From JAIEPM01 sp964546815 (GTDB taxonomy: Bacteria > Cyanobacteriota > Vampirovibrionia > Obscuribacterales > Obscuribacteraceae): a stretch of 64,000 nucleotides of DNA. The DNA lies in the NCBI GenBank assembly GCA_964546815.1, contig CAZJLR010000019.1, positions 1 to 64,000 on the forward strand. The letters are read 5' to 3'. The position numbers and the translations under genes are program-made. Below, one piece after another: positions 24,395 through 33,491 of the stretch; the stretch's first letter is position 1, and each line of letters opens with the position of its first letter. The notes under the pieces are model-generated. The model saw only the letters and a program-made list of their open reading frames with translations. It did no database searches and had not been told where the DNA came from.

Positions 24395-24748
24395 AGTTGA
24401 GATGTGTTCTCAATAAAACCAGTCTACCTATTATCCCCGCTTTGGTCAAGGGGGATTAGATAAAATCGTGAAAGTATTGACTGTGGAAGGTTCTGGCGTT
24501 TATGTGCTTGTCTTGAAATAAAAGGTATTCTCAATAAGGATCTTTGTTGATAACATTATTGCGAATTAGGCCATAAGGTCCTGCTTTGAAAGCGGAGCCC
24601 TGGGGGCGCAGGCTTCCAGCCTGCTCATAACTGCTTTTTGCAGAATTGAGCTGGGATTTGTTTAGCTGTTATCGAAGCAGGCTAGAAGCCTGCGCCCCCA
24701 GGGCTTCGCTGTTGAAAGACTGTTCTACTTTTGCAGGGCGAACCTTGC
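24395..24748. other. Gene-free stretch with family A repeat
   Basis: No gene seen between the small-gene leader and the SPFH gene stop. The right half is the family A repeat (24591-24710). The left half (24395-24590) is AT-rich and shows no clear feature. Confidence 0.6.
24591..24710. repeat. Family A MITE-like palindromic repeat, copy 2
   Basis: 35-base arms (24591-24625 and 24676-24710) that are inverted copies of each other with two mismatches, around 50 bases unrelated to the centre of copy 1 (13232-13346). Arm sequence matches copy 1 over the core that includes GCAGGCTTCCAGCCTGC. The conserved arms, variable centre and constant length (115 and 120 bases) are typical of miniature inverted-repeat or REP-doublet (BIME-like) elements. 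Confidence 0.8.
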
Positions 24749-25612
24749 TTATGGTTTTGGTTCTGGGTTGTCTTTGACGATGTCGCCCAGGTTAATCAGG
24801 GTTTTTTGGTCGGCGATAACTACTTTGATGTTCGGCGAGAGTTTTTGAACATACTCATATCTCACCAGCTGCGGATTTTCTCTCAAAGCTTGACCGCGTC
24901 TTCGCATCGCCTCAGCTTCACCTGTGGCTGCAATGATTTTTCTTTGCTTCTCTGATTCCTCTTTGAGCAGAACATATTTCATTCGTTCTGCTTCTTGCAG
25001 AGCAACCTGCTTTTGTTCAATTGCCTGTGAAAATGCATCTGAGAAAGACACGTTGCGAACCAGCACTTCATCTAAAAGGATGTGGTATTTTTTCATGTCG
25101 GCGTCGAGTTGGTCAGTCATCATTTGTTGAATCTTTTCTCTGTTTTGAGAATAGAGTTCGGTCACGGTGAATTTGGCAACGCTATTGCGCACCACTGTTT
25201 GTGCTTCAGGTCTGATGATTTTTTCCAAATACTGTGGACCCACCAATTGGTGCACATGCCACACCGCGTCTGGGTCTAAATGATATCGAATTGAGACATC
25301 GAGTTTTACGGTTTGACCGTCTGAACTTAAGGCGTAAATGGCATCGTCGCCGCGTTTATCGCCTTCGTCGTGGGTGCCGGACATTGTGTAAGTTTGAGTT
25401 CTAACATCATATTGTGTTGCTTGTTGGACGATTGGCATAATCATGTGTGTGCCTTCGCCGAAAGTATGTTGTTCTACCCCTTTGAACATATTGAAAATCG
25501 CGGCTCTGTGACCTGCTGGAACTGTAACCAGGCTGCCCATAGAGAGGCTGAGAACTGCCATTACGGCTCCAAGCAATGCAATGGATGTGCCAGTCTTAAC
25601 TAAAGAAGACAT
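24749..25612 (-). CDS. SPFH/prohibitin-family membrane protein
   Basis: Membrane-anchored band-7 protein of 287 residues. Seen: one N-terminal hydrophobic helix (about residues 8-30), then the SPFH domain (VTVPAGHRAAIFNMFKGVE, GEGTHMIMPIVQQATQYDVRTQTYTM, VSIRYHLDPDAVW) and a C-terminal coiled coil rich in Ala/Glu/Arg (VALQEAERMKYVLLKEESEKQRK). This matches the prohibitin branch, which forms large ring- or cage-like membrane assemblies and, in bacteria, often modulates FtsH-type proteases. No protease gene is adjacent. The ATG has only a weak GGTGA upstream. Confidence 0.9.
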   Translation of the reverse strand: MSSLVKTGTSIALLGAVMAVLSLSMGSLVTVPAGHRAAIFNMFKGVEQHTFGEGTHMIMPIVQQATQYDVRTQTYTMSGTHDEGDKRGDDAIYALSSDGQTVKLDVSIRYHLDPDAVWHVHQLVGPQYLEKIIRPEAQTVVRNSVAKFTVTELYSQNREKIQQMMTDQLDADMKKYHILLDEVLVRNVSFSDAFSQAIEQKQVALQEAERMKYVLLKEESEKQRKIIAATGEAEAMRRRGQALRENPQLVRYEYVQKLSPNIKVVIADQKTLINLGDIVKDNPEPKP

Positions 25613-25836
25613 CTAATTCACCGGACCTTTTTGATTTATTGTGGAAAAGACAGTTGCAACCTTGCACCCGAATTCGTAAGTCACGTGGGCGCGAGGATTG
25701 TCGCGTTATTAAACGGTATAGGTGTTTCTCAAAATTGGTTTTCGATAGACAGGTGGCCATGCCGGCAACTCTTTTTCGAAGGTTTTTCCATCCTAGCACT
25801 TGTAAGAAGCGCCGATTAGAACTTTAATAATTAAGC

Positions 25837-27111
25837 TCAGACTTGGTCTAACTCAATCTTTCTGCCAAAGATGCTGGTCTGTCCGACTGTGGGAAGCGTT
25901 ATGGTGAAAGTTGTGCCTTTGCCCAGTTCGCTTGCTACTGAAATTTGCCCGTGGTGCGATTCGGCGATGGCTTTAACAATTGAAAGACCCAGCCCAGCGC
26001 CACCTGCTGCTCGCGATCTTGACTCGTCAACTCTGTAAAATCGTTCGAAAACTTTGTGAATTGATTCGGGCGGAATGCCGACTCCGGTGTCTGCAATCTT
26101 CAGGACGAGGTTGCTGCCTGAAAGAGTAAGTGAAGCGCTAACCTTCCCTCCGGGGTTTGTATAGTTGAGTGCGTTTTCAAACAAATTTGCCAGCATGCGA
26201 TGCAGTGCATCTTTGTCTCCGTTTACTTTGGTGCTTTGAATCAGTGTCGCCTCTAACTCAATTCCTTTGTCTTCAAACAAATCGCCAAATTCGCCGAGAA
26301 CTTCGCGAAGCAACATATCAAATCGAAGGGGCACCATCTTTAGTGTCAGTGATGATTGCTCTGATTTGGTAAGCAAAAGCAAGTCTGCAACCAGCCTTTG
26401 CATTCTGTCTGCGGAACGACTGATCACAGCTACTCTTGCGCAGGCTTCTTTGTTGCCCTCAAGGTCTGCTGCAAGGTTGTCGCAGGTGGCGTGGATTACG
26501 GCAATTGGAGTTTTAAGCTCGTGTCCAGCGTCGGACATAAATCTCTTCAAAAGCGCAAATGTATCTTCAATTGGTTTGATTGCACGGCTTGCAAACAAGT
26601 ATCCAGAGCCTGCCAGGCAAAGTAAAAGGAGCGGAGTTGTGCTGCAAATTGCTTCAACGAATTCTCGTACCGCATGTTCTCTGTGCGCGGTGTTTAGCTG
26701 TATTTGAATATAGCCGACTTGAGCGCCTTCGCTGTTAATCGGTTGGGAGAGTGTTCTTAAATTGGCATTGCCTATGTTTACTTCTGTGCCTGTTTTAATG
26801 AGCGTGCTCGAGCCTTTCGGCCCGTGCGAAACGATCATATGTTTCTTGTCATCAAACAACGATACGGTCGGCGACAACAACAGGTTTGAGACTCTCAATT
26901 GCTTCGGCGGGTCTCTCAGCGATAACGAATCGTCTTGTTCCACTTCAATGGAAGGCATTATTACCGCATAAATTTCCATGAGCTGCTCATCCATCGCTTG
27001 GGTCAAGCCGTGATGAAAGAAGAAGGCTGAAAGCGTTGACAGGATGATATAAACCGCAAGGGAAAGTATCAAAAACTTTCCAGTCAAATTCAAGCGCAGG
27101 CTTGTGAACAT
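25837..27111 (-). CDS. Sensor histidine kinase (OmpR-partner type)
   Basis: Two-transmembrane sensor kinase of 424 residues. Seen: membrane helices at about residues 12-32 and 155-175 with a periplasmic loop of about 120 residues between; the H-box FMSDAGHELKTPIAVI (His197); then the N box LFENALNYT, G1 IADTGVGIP, F box FERFYRVDESR and G2 GGAGLGLSIV. A HAMP domain is reduced to a very short linker. The arrangement and the SDAGHELKTP spelling match cyanobacterial ManS/NrsS-like metal or stress sensors, but the ligand cannot be inferred. Its ATG overlaps the regulator's stop by one base (TAATG), so the two are translationally coupled. Confidence 0.92.
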   Translation of the reverse strand: MFTSLRLNLTGKFLILSLAVYIILSTLSAFFFHHGLTQAMDEQLMEIYAVIMPSIEVEQDDSLSLRDPPKQLRVSNLLLSPTVSLFDDKKHMIVSHGPKGSSTLIKTGTEVNIGNANLRTLSQPINSEGAQVGYIQIQLNTAHREHAVREFVEAICSTTPLLLLCLAGSGYLFASRAIKPIEDTFALLKRFMSDAGHELKTPIAVIHATCDNLAADLEGNKEACARVAVISRSADRMQRLVADLLLLTKSEQSSLTLKMVPLRFDMLLREVLGEFGDLFEDKGIELEATLIQSTKVNGDKDALHRMLANLFENALNYTNPGGKVSASLTLSGSNLVLKIADTGVGIPPESIHKVFERFYRVDESRSRAAGGAGLGLSIVKAIAESHHGQISVASELGKGTTFTITLPTVGQTSIFGRKIELDQV

Positions 27112-27788
27112 TAGCTGTCCTCTAACCTGTAGCCCAGCCCGTGGACGGTGGTAATAATCGATGGGTCGCCGCTAGTATCAAGTTTCTTCCGTAGCGCTTT
27201 TATATATGTCCTGATTGAGTCGGGAGATACTGAAGTGTCTGACTCCCAAACGCGATCGAGTAATGCATCTGCGCTGAAAACAATATTGCGATTGCGCATC
27301 AAGAACTCTAATAACGCAAACTCTTTCGGCTCAAGCTTGATGTCGTTGGCGCCTTTGCTAACGCGACGGGCGGAAGGGTCGAGGCTGATGTCTTTCAGAT
27401 GCAGAACATTTGCTGCTTGCCCTCCGGACGAACGCCTGATTAAAGCTCTGACGCGCGCCGAGAGTTCTTTCAAATGGAAAGGCTTGCAAAGGTAATCATC
27501 TGCGCCTGCGTCTAATCCCTGTTCTTTATCGTCAACGGTGCTTCGCGCCGTGAGCATTAACACGGGTGATTTGCCGCCCTGAGATCTATATTTCTTGCAT
27601 ATCTCAAGCCCGCTCATTCCTGGCAGTTGCCAGTCGAGAATAATCACATCGTATTTTGAAACTCGCAATTGGTGGTAGGCCATTTCGCCGTTGCCTACAG
27701 CCTCAACAATGTGGTGGTCGCGTATTAACCAATCTCTAATTTGATCGGACAAATCCAATTCGTCTTCGACTAGAAGTATTTTGCTCAT
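27111..27788 (-). CDS. OmpR/PhoB-family response regulator
   Basis: DNA-binding response regulator of 225 residues. Seen: receiver domain with LLVEDE, phospho-acceptor Asp52 in VIILDWQLPGMSG, Thr in LMLTARS and Lys in YLCKPFHLKEL; then a winged-helix output domain (LEPKEFALLEFLMRNRNIVFSADALLDRVW ... DSIRTYIKALRKKL ... TVHGLGYRLE) that binds direct repeats in target promoters. It is the first gene of a two-gene unit with the kinase at 25837-27111. The ATG at 27788 has no clear SD. Confidence 0.94.
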   Translation of the reverse strand: MSKILLVEDELDLSDQIRDWLIRDHHIVEAVGNGEMAYHQLRVSKYDVIILDWQLPGMSGLEICKKYRSQGGKSPVLMLTARSTVDDKEQGLDAGADDYLCKPFHLKELSARVRALIRRSSGGQAANVLHLKDISLDPSARRVSKGANDIKLEPKEFALLEFLMRNRNIVFSADALLDRVWESDTSVSPDSIRTYIKALRKKLDTSGDPSIITTVHGLGYRLEDS

Positions 27789-27951
27789 ATGTTAGATAGC
27801 TTACTGCCCTTCCTCTGATATTTCCTCACTATTCTACAAAAGATAGTGTCCAAATGTAGCCTGAAATTTAGTTGGCCCAAACCATTCGGAAGCAAGTACA
27901 ATACATTCGAATTGTGGTGCAGCTTGCTGCCCAATTGTCGTTGGTTTTGAG

Positions 27952-29055
27952 ATGCCAGCTCCGAATACTGAAATTAAAGATTCGATCAAAGAACCCCCGG
28001 GAGATCGTCCAGGGAGGGATTCGCGCCCTGCAGCTCGCAAAGAAGCTCGTTCGGGCAAAGATAAAGCGGACAAGCGAAAGCTTCCGCCGGGTCAGCGTTT
28101 GCTGCGTTATACAGCATTGGCACTATGCATCGTATGTTCGATGTGTATATACATTCCTGCAGGCACGAATGTTCCGGGCAAAGAGAAGTCTGCTGCGATA
28201 CAGATGCCTCAGCTCGCGCCACCTTTTGATATGAATGAAGTTCTCGAAGGCTTGCAGCTTCGCATGAAATTGATGTCCGATAAGCCCAACCTGCATCTGG
28301 GCGCCTTCGCGGTAGAGCCAAGCTCTGGACGTTATGTAAGTGTCGATGGCGATAAATCTTTCGCTGCAGCATCGATGATCAAAGTGCCTGTTCTTGTGAA
28401 ACTTTTAGATGCGATAGATCATGGTGATGTCGACCCGGGTGAAACTTTAGTGTTGCGCCAGGATTTAATCGGCGGTGGCTCTGGTTATTTGCAATGGAGA
28501 CCCGTCGGCTCGAAGGTTTCATTGAAAGAAGCGATGGAATCAATGATCATTTTCTCTGATAACACTGCCACCAATTTGATAATTGATAGGGTTGGCGGCA
28601 AAGATGTTTGCAATCGCGACTTCGTTTATTGGGGGCTAAAGCGAACCTATATCAATAATTGGTTGCCCGACCTTGAGGGAACCAATAAAACAAGTCCTTT
28701 TGACCTTGTGCAAGTTCTGGCAAAAGTAGATAAGGGTGATTTGCTTTCTGCCGAAAGTCGCAAGAGAATGCTTGCTGTAATGGAACGCACGCGTATCAAA
28801 ACTCTTCTGCCTTTTGGTTTGCCTCCAGGCGCAAAAATTTCGCACAAGACTGGTGACATTGGTTCTCTGGTTGGTGATTGCGGCATTATCACCAGTCCTG
28901 ATGGAAAGCGCTTCATCGCATGCATTCAAGTTGCTCGACCACATAACGATCGTCGCGCCAACGAATTAATCAGGCAAGTCTCTAAAGTGTTGTATGCAGG
29001 CATCGTTTCAAACAACGAATCGATGATCTCTGCCAAAAAATCCACGCTTCACTAG
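27952..29055 (+). CDS. Class A beta-lactamase-fold serine hydrolase, membrane-anchored
   Basis: Penicillin-recognising serine enzyme of 367 residues. Seen: a charged cytoplasmic N-terminus of about 48 residues, one transmembrane helix (about 50-68), then the catalytic SMIK (Ser141, Lys144), SDN (202-204) and KTG (299-301) motifs of the beta-lactamase/PBP superfamily. The omega-loop general base motif ExxLN of true class A beta-lactamases is not evident (the region reads NWLPDLEGTNKTSP), so an antibiotic-hydrolysing role is uncertain. A cell-wall peptidase or esterase role is equally possible. The long basic/Pro-rich N-terminal tail is unusual. The start codon has only a weak upstream purine stretch. 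Confidence 0.85.
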   Translation: MPAPNTEIKDSIKEPPGDRPGRDSRPAARKEARSGKDKADKRKLPPGQRLLRYTALALCIVCSMCIYIPAGTNVPGKEKSAAIQMPQLAPPFDMNEVLEGLQLRMKLMSDKPNLHLGAFAVEPSSGRYVSVDGDKSFAAASMIKVPVLVKLLDAIDHGDVDPGETLVLRQDLIGGGSGYLQWRPVGSKVSLKEAMESMIIFSDNTATNLIIDRVGGKDVCNRDFVYWGLKRTYINNWLPDLEGTNKTSPFDLVQVLAKVDKGDLLSAESRKRMLAVMERTRIKTLLPFGLPPGAKISHKTGDIGSLVGDCGIITSPDGKRFIACIQVARPHNDRRANELIRQVSKVLYAGIVSNNESMISAKKSTLH

Positions 29056-29193
29056 GTAACCCGTTCTGAGCGATGCTACTTGTCGCTCATATGAACTTTC
29101 AGAAATAAGTGACGATCTAGGGAAAAACCTGTGTTTTGATCACGAACAGAAGACTAACTTAGTAGAATCATGTCCTATCGGAGATAGATTACT

Positions 29194-32115
29194 ATGAAGC
29201 TGCTGTTTCGGGCGCCGCTGGCTGGTTTTGCGCGGCAATTTTCTGTAGCTCTGCTTTCTGTGATGGTTTCCGGTGTATCTTATTTGCCGACAATCAACCA
29301 GCCGGCAAGGGCGTTCGGATTTGACGCAGGCGTGACGAGCGCTGCAGGCAGTTTGAGTAACTGTTCTGATTCGGGAATTCTGGTTGCAACAGCTGGGTCA
29401 AAGCAACTCGGTGTTTGCCCTCTTAAGCACACCGATGTCGTCGCCAATGTCTCTGGATATGTAGCCCGTGTAAGTGTAAAACAGCAGTTTCACAATCCGT
29501 ACAAAGAAAAAATCGAAGCTGTTTATACTTTTCCGTTGCCTGAAAATTGTGCCGTCGATGAGATGACTATGAAGGTGGGCAACCGCGTCATCAAAGGCGA
29601 GATCAAAAAGAGAGAAGACGCAAGAATTATCTACGAAACAGCAAGAGCGCGCGGCAATGTGGCTTCATTGCTTGACCAAGAACGTCCGAACATTTTTACT
29701 CAATCTGTGGCAAATATTGAACCGGGTCAAAACATAGACATCGAAATAAAGTATGTCAACTTGCTGCGCTATGATAGTGGTGCTTTTACATTCGCCTTTC
29801 CCACCGTAGTTGGCCCGCGTTTTATTCCGGGGCATGTCGATGAAGGAAGGTCTGGCACCGGTGTGTCGGTTGATACCGATCAAGTGCCCGATGCATCAAG
29901 AATAACGCCCAAGGCAAAAGCAGAAGATGAGCGTGCCGGGCACGACATTTCAATTAAGTTGAACATTGATTCCGGTGTGCCAATCAAAAACATCGAGTCC
30001 AAGCTTCATGATGTTGATATGGTTCGCACTGGCACAAATGTTGTACAGATGAAGCTGAAAGACAAGGACAAAATTCCAAACAAAGATTTCGTAGCAACCT
30101 GGACAGTAGCATCAGATGCGGTGCAATCGGGTTACCTAACTCATAAAAATGGTGCAGAAGGTTTCTTCACCATGATGTTGGTTCCACCGAAAAGGGTTAC
30201 TAAGACAAGTGTTCAGCCCAAGGAAATGATTTTCCTGGTTGATTGCTCAGGCTCTCAGCGTGGACGTCCTTTAGACAAAGCCAAAGAAACCCTGGATTAT
30301 ATTTTGAATCATATGAATCCATCGGACAGCTTTCAAATTTTGGCTTTCAGCAATGGAGTGACTGAGTTTTCACCAAAACCAGAAATTGCAAGTGCCTCAA
30401 TGCTTGCTCGCGCTCACACGTTTATCGAGTCTTTGCAGGCACACGGTGGCACCTGGATGGCTCCGGCTGTAGAAGCGGCTTGCGCTTTACCAAACCCTGA
30501 CCACAAAATTCGCATCGTTACTTTCATGACTGATGGTTTGGTTGGAAATGATTTTGAAATCATTTCGATGATAAGGCGCCACCGAGACCAGGCGCGCTGG
30601 TTTTCTTTTGGCACAGGTAACTCTGTCAATCGTTTCTTAATCGACAAAATCGCTGCAGAAGGTGGCGGTGAAGCAGATTATGTGTTGCTTGATTCATCTG
30701 CCGAGGAAGCCGGAAAAAAATTCTATGATCGGATTAGCTCGCCAGTTTTGACAGACATAAAGGTTGAGTTTGGAGGCGTTGCCGTCAAAGATGTATTCCC
30801 TAAAGATGTGGCTGATTTATGGGCACAGCGACCGCTTTATTTCAGCGGACGTTATACAAAGCCAGGCACTGGAAAGGTTGTACTAACCGGCTATTCGGGT
30901 GGCAAGCCCTACCGCCAGGAGATGAAAATTGATCTTCCCGAAAAGCAAGATGCAAATGATGTTATTCCTGCGATTTGGGCTAGAGCTAAAGTCGACCGAT
31001 TGATGTCTGAAGATTGGCTTGGCGTGCAATCTGGAAATATCAATATTGAATTGAAAGAAGAAATTGTTGCCACAGCATTGAAGTATCACATAATGAGTCA
31101 ATACACTTCATTTGTTGCTGTTGAAGAAGATAGGAGTACCGGCCCAGACAAAGCTAAGTTGGTGCCGGTGCCAGTTGAACATGCTGAAGGTGTGAATGGT
31201 GAGGCGACTCGTTCACGTTTACAGGCAAAAATGCCAAACGGAAGTCATGCCGTGCCGAGTTCAGGTGTCGTGTTTCCTGTCAGAGCTGGTGCAGCAAGTT
31301 CTGGTTCTTATAGTCGGCAAGGTGTAGGTATGGGCGGAAATGTGACTTCATTCCCCTCCTTCGCAGCTGGTGGTGGAGGCGGCGGTTACGGCTACGGGTT
31401 GAGCTCGGGCAGCGCCTCGCTGCGGGGGGCAGGGATGGGATTGCCTCCTACATCGATGGGCAAGTTTGTTCATCAGCCAGGGGACAATCAATATTCTCCT
31501 ATGAAACAGTATGCAGCGAGTTCTCCTAAGCCAGCCCAGCTAAATTCGTTTGTCAAAACAGAGGCGGAAGGATCCTACGGTGGCGGTTCGCTCGATGGTT
31601 CTATAGGCGCCGGCTACGGCACGGCTGGAGGTGCATTGAACAGCCCAATGGCGATGCAAGCTCGCTCGGTAAATACTTCTGCTGTGCGGGGGCGATTGTT
31701 AGACAGAAGGAGCAATTCTGCTGCTTCGGTAAGTTCGCACGAAGAAAGTGCGTCGCGCGACAAATCTGCCCAGAAGAAAGAGCAAAAGCAGGATGTGGAT
31801 AAAAATAAAGGTGCGGAGCAAGCTCTTGCGAAAGTCGAAGATTTGAGCAGCTCGAAAATCGATGCCGCCTTGCGTGCACTTGCAGAGTCAATTTTGAAAG
31901 ATGGGAAGAACTCAGATAAATTGGTGAATGGAAGGCTCAAGGTAAGTATTGAACTTAATGCTCCGGCCAGCGCCAAGCTCATTTCGAAACTACAGAAGTT
32001 AGGCTTTCATGTGAGCAAACAAAACGGCAAGCTAGTTTTAGGCAAAATCGCTCCGAAAAGTTTGTCTGCACTCGCACTTTTAGAAGAAGTGCTCTCAATC
32101 AAATTGGATACTTAA
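29194..32115 (+). CDS. Secreted VIT/VWA-domain protein
   Basis: A 973-residue exported protein. Seen: a signal peptide (hydrophobic about 15-30, cleavage near ARA-FG, residue 40); a VIT (vault protein inter-alpha-trypsin) domain at about 70-200; a VWA domain at about 340-520 with a complete metal-ion-dependent adhesion site (D350-C-S-G-S, the Thr in HGGTWMAPA, and TDG); a Gly/Ser-rich low-complexity region at about 720-825; and a charged linker followed by a compact 85-residue C-terminal domain (KVSIELNAPASAKLISKLQKL). VIT-VWA proteins act in adhesion or surface protein complexes. GGAG lies about 10 bases before the ATG. It appears monocistronic. Confidence 0.9.
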   Translation: MKLLFRAPLAGFARQFSVALLSVMVSGVSYLPTINQPARAFGFDAGVTSAAGSLSNCSDSGILVATAGSKQLGVCPLKHTDVVANVSGYVARVSVKQQFHNPYKEKIEAVYTFPLPENCAVDEMTMKVGNRVIKGEIKKREDARIIYETARARGNVASLLDQERPNIFTQSVANIEPGQNIDIEIKYVNLLRYDSGAFTFAFPTVVGPRFIPGHVDEGRSGTGVSVDTDQVPDASRITPKAKAEDERAGHDISIKLNIDSGVPIKNIESKLHDVDMVRTGTNVVQMKLKDKDKIPNKDFVATWTVASDAVQSGYLTHKNGAEGFFTMMLVPPKRVTKTSVQPKEMIFLVDCSGSQRGRPLDKAKETLDYILNHMNPSDSFQILAFSNGVTEFSPKPEIASASMLARAHTFIESLQAHGGTWMAPAVEAACALPNPDHKIRIVTFMTDGLVGNDFEIISMIRRHRDQARWFSFGTGNSVNRFLIDKIAAEGGGEADYVLLDSSAEEAGKKFYDRISSPVLTDIKVEFGGVAVKDVFPKDVADLWAQRPLYFSGRYTKPGTGKVVLTGYSGGKPYRQEMKIDLPEKQDANDVIPAIWARAKVDRLMSEDWLGVQSGNINIELKEEIVATALKYHIMSQYTSFVAVEEDRSTGPDKAKLVPVPVEHAEGVNGEATRSRLQAKMPNGSHAVPSSGVVFPVRAGAASSGSYSRQGVGMGGNVTSFPSFAAGGGGGGYGYGLSSGSASLRGAGMGLPPTSMGKFVHQPGDNQYSPMKQYAASSPKPAQLNSFVKTEAEGSYGGGSLDGSIGAGYGTAGGALNSPMAMQARSVNTSAVRGRLLDRRSNSAASVSSHEESASRDKSAQKKEQKQDVDKNKGAEQALAKVEDLSSSKIDAALRALAESILKDGKNSDKLVNGRLKVSIELNAPASAKLISKLQKLGFHVSKQNGKLVLGKIAPKSLSALALLEEVLSIKLDT

Positions 32116-32124
32116 AAACTGCAG

Positions 32125-32143
32125 GGCGACGCCATGCGTCGCC
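32125..32143. repeat. Family B palindrome after the VIT/VWA gene
   Basis: 8-bp arms GGCGACGC/GCGTCGCC around CAT, 10 bases after the stop codon, followed by TCTAAAATTTTATTG. It may help end transcription. Same core and orientation as the copies at 16343 and 50591. Confidence 0.75.
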
Positions 32144-32365
32144 TCTAAAATTTTATTGTTACTTTCTGGATTCAATGCTGTGAAAGTATAGCTGGGTGGC
32201 GCTTGCACTTGGGCTCGTAATATTTTTTGATTTAATGGAATAAACCGCCAGCTGCTTTCGTATTACTTGTAGAAAGCGGTCAGCGCTTCATGTTAACAAC
32301 TCTGCTGCGTATGATGCTCTTGCAGTGTATTTATAATGGATCTGGATACAGGAGAAGAAACATAA

Positions 32366-32929
32366 ATGTCGAAACTAAAGACGCTCTTAGTGGCGCTGCT
32401 TTTGTCGTCTATTCCGTGCAGCTATGCTGCTGCCCCGCCCGAGAGCAAGCCGAGCGCAAGCGCACTAGAGAAAGCCAGTTTTGCTGAAGGTTGCTTTTGG
32501 AAAACTCAATATGTGTTTAGCAAAGTACCAGGCGTTGTGAAAACGACTGTTGGTTATAGTGGTGGGACTATAGCTAATCCTACTTATGAACAGGTTTGCA
32601 CTCATACCACAGGCCATGCGGAGTCGTGCCTGGTTGAATATGACCCCACCAAAACCAGCTACAAGAAATTGCTTCAAGTATTCTTCTCCAGTCATGACCC
32701 TACAACAAAAGATAGGCAGGGGCCCGATAGAGGCACGCAATACCGCTCTGTAATTTTCTATGAAAATGACAAACAGAAAGAGGAAGCACTGGCATACAAA
32801 GCAGAGCTTGAGAAAGCTCATAAATTCAGGGCTCCAATCGTGACAATAATTGAGCCTGCAGGTAAGTTTTATTCAGCAGAAGAATATCACCAGAATTATT
32901 TTGAAAAACACGGACAAAAGTGCGAATAG
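32366..32929 (+). CDS. msrA: Exported peptide methionine-S-sulfoxide reductase
   Basis: Reduces the S form of methionine sulfoxide in oxidised proteins. Seen: a signal peptide at residues 1-22 (ending YAAA), the catalytic GCFW (Cys43), then VVKTTVGYSGG, TGHAESCLVEYDP, FFSSHDPTTKDRQGPDRGTQYRS and the C-terminal AEEYHQNYFEKHG, all MsrA hallmarks. The signal peptide places it outside the cytoplasm. The msrB gene follows 10 bases downstream, so the two form an envelope repair operon. AGGAG lies 11 bases before the ATG. Confidence 0.95.
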   Translation: MSKLKTLLVALLLSSIPCSYAAAPPESKPSASALEKASFAEGCFWKTQYVFSKVPGVVKTTVGYSGGTIANPTYEQVCTHTTGHAESCLVEYDPTKTSYKKLLQVFFSSHDPTTKDRQGPDRGTQYRSVIFYENDKQKEEALAYKAELEKAHKFRAPIVTIIEPAGKFYSAEEYHQNYFEKHGQKCE

Positions 32930-32939
32930 GTAGCAATAA

Positions 32940-33485
32940 ATGAAGAAAAAAGTTCAACAAACTATGGCTTATTTGCTTTGCTCAATGCTTGCTTGTTCTG
33001 CGGCGCTGGCAGAGGCAAGTTCAAAACAAGATACAAATAACGGTGCATCGCCCCAACAAAAAGTCGAAACAAAAAAGAGTGAAGAACCAAAGACAAGTAC
33101 AGCAGGTTCGGAAAAGAAAAAAACTGAAGCGCCGCCACCGAAGGGCAGCCGTTGTAGCCTTACAGAGCTGCCGTTTAGTGGAAAATATTGGAATGAGCAT
33201 AGCGCCGGAACATATGTTTGCAACAACTGCGGCGAACAGCTTTTTGACTCGAAAGACAAATTCGACTCCGGTACTGGCTGGCCAAGCTTTACCAAAACTG
33301 TCGGTGATGTTGAAGTAAAAGAAGACAACTCATTTCGAATGCACCGGGAAGAAATTTTGTGCAGGCATTGTGGCGCGCACCTGGGTCATCTCTTTCCTGA
33401 TGGTCCGGCGCCAACGGGAATGCGCTATTGCGTGAATTCTTATGCTCTCAATCTCAAACCTGCTGATGCGAAGGCAAAGAAATAA
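32940..33485 (+). CDS. msrB: Exported peptide methionine-R-sulfoxide reductase
   Basis: Reduces the R form of methionine sulfoxide, complementing MsrA. Seen: an N-terminal signal (about 1-24), a Lys/Glu/Pro-rich linker (28-68), the zinc-binding CNNC (94, 97) and CRHC (141, 144) pairs, the block FDSGTGWPSF, and the catalytic Cys164 in MRYCVNS. Cys72 is placed where many MsrB proteins carry a resolving cysteine. Expressed with msrA. The membrane or periplasmic reductant that recycles the pair (a CcdA/DsbD-like protein) is not in this window. Confidence 0.95.
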   Translation: MKKKVQQTMAYLLCSMLACSAALAEASSKQDTNNGASPQQKVETKKSEEPKTSTAGSEKKKTEAPPPKGSRCSLTELPFSGKYWNEHSAGTYVCNNCGEQLFDSKDKFDSGTGWPSFTKTVGDVEVKEDNSFRMHREEILCRHCGAHLGHLFPDGPAPTGMRYCVNSYALNLKPADAKAKK

Positions 33486-33491
33486 GCAGAT

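Noticed and set aside
27952..29055. Calling the serine hydrolase a true antibiotic-resistance beta-lactamase
   Set aside because: SxxK, SDN and KTG are present, but the class A omega-loop ExxLN motif is not evident, so resistance cannot be claimed.
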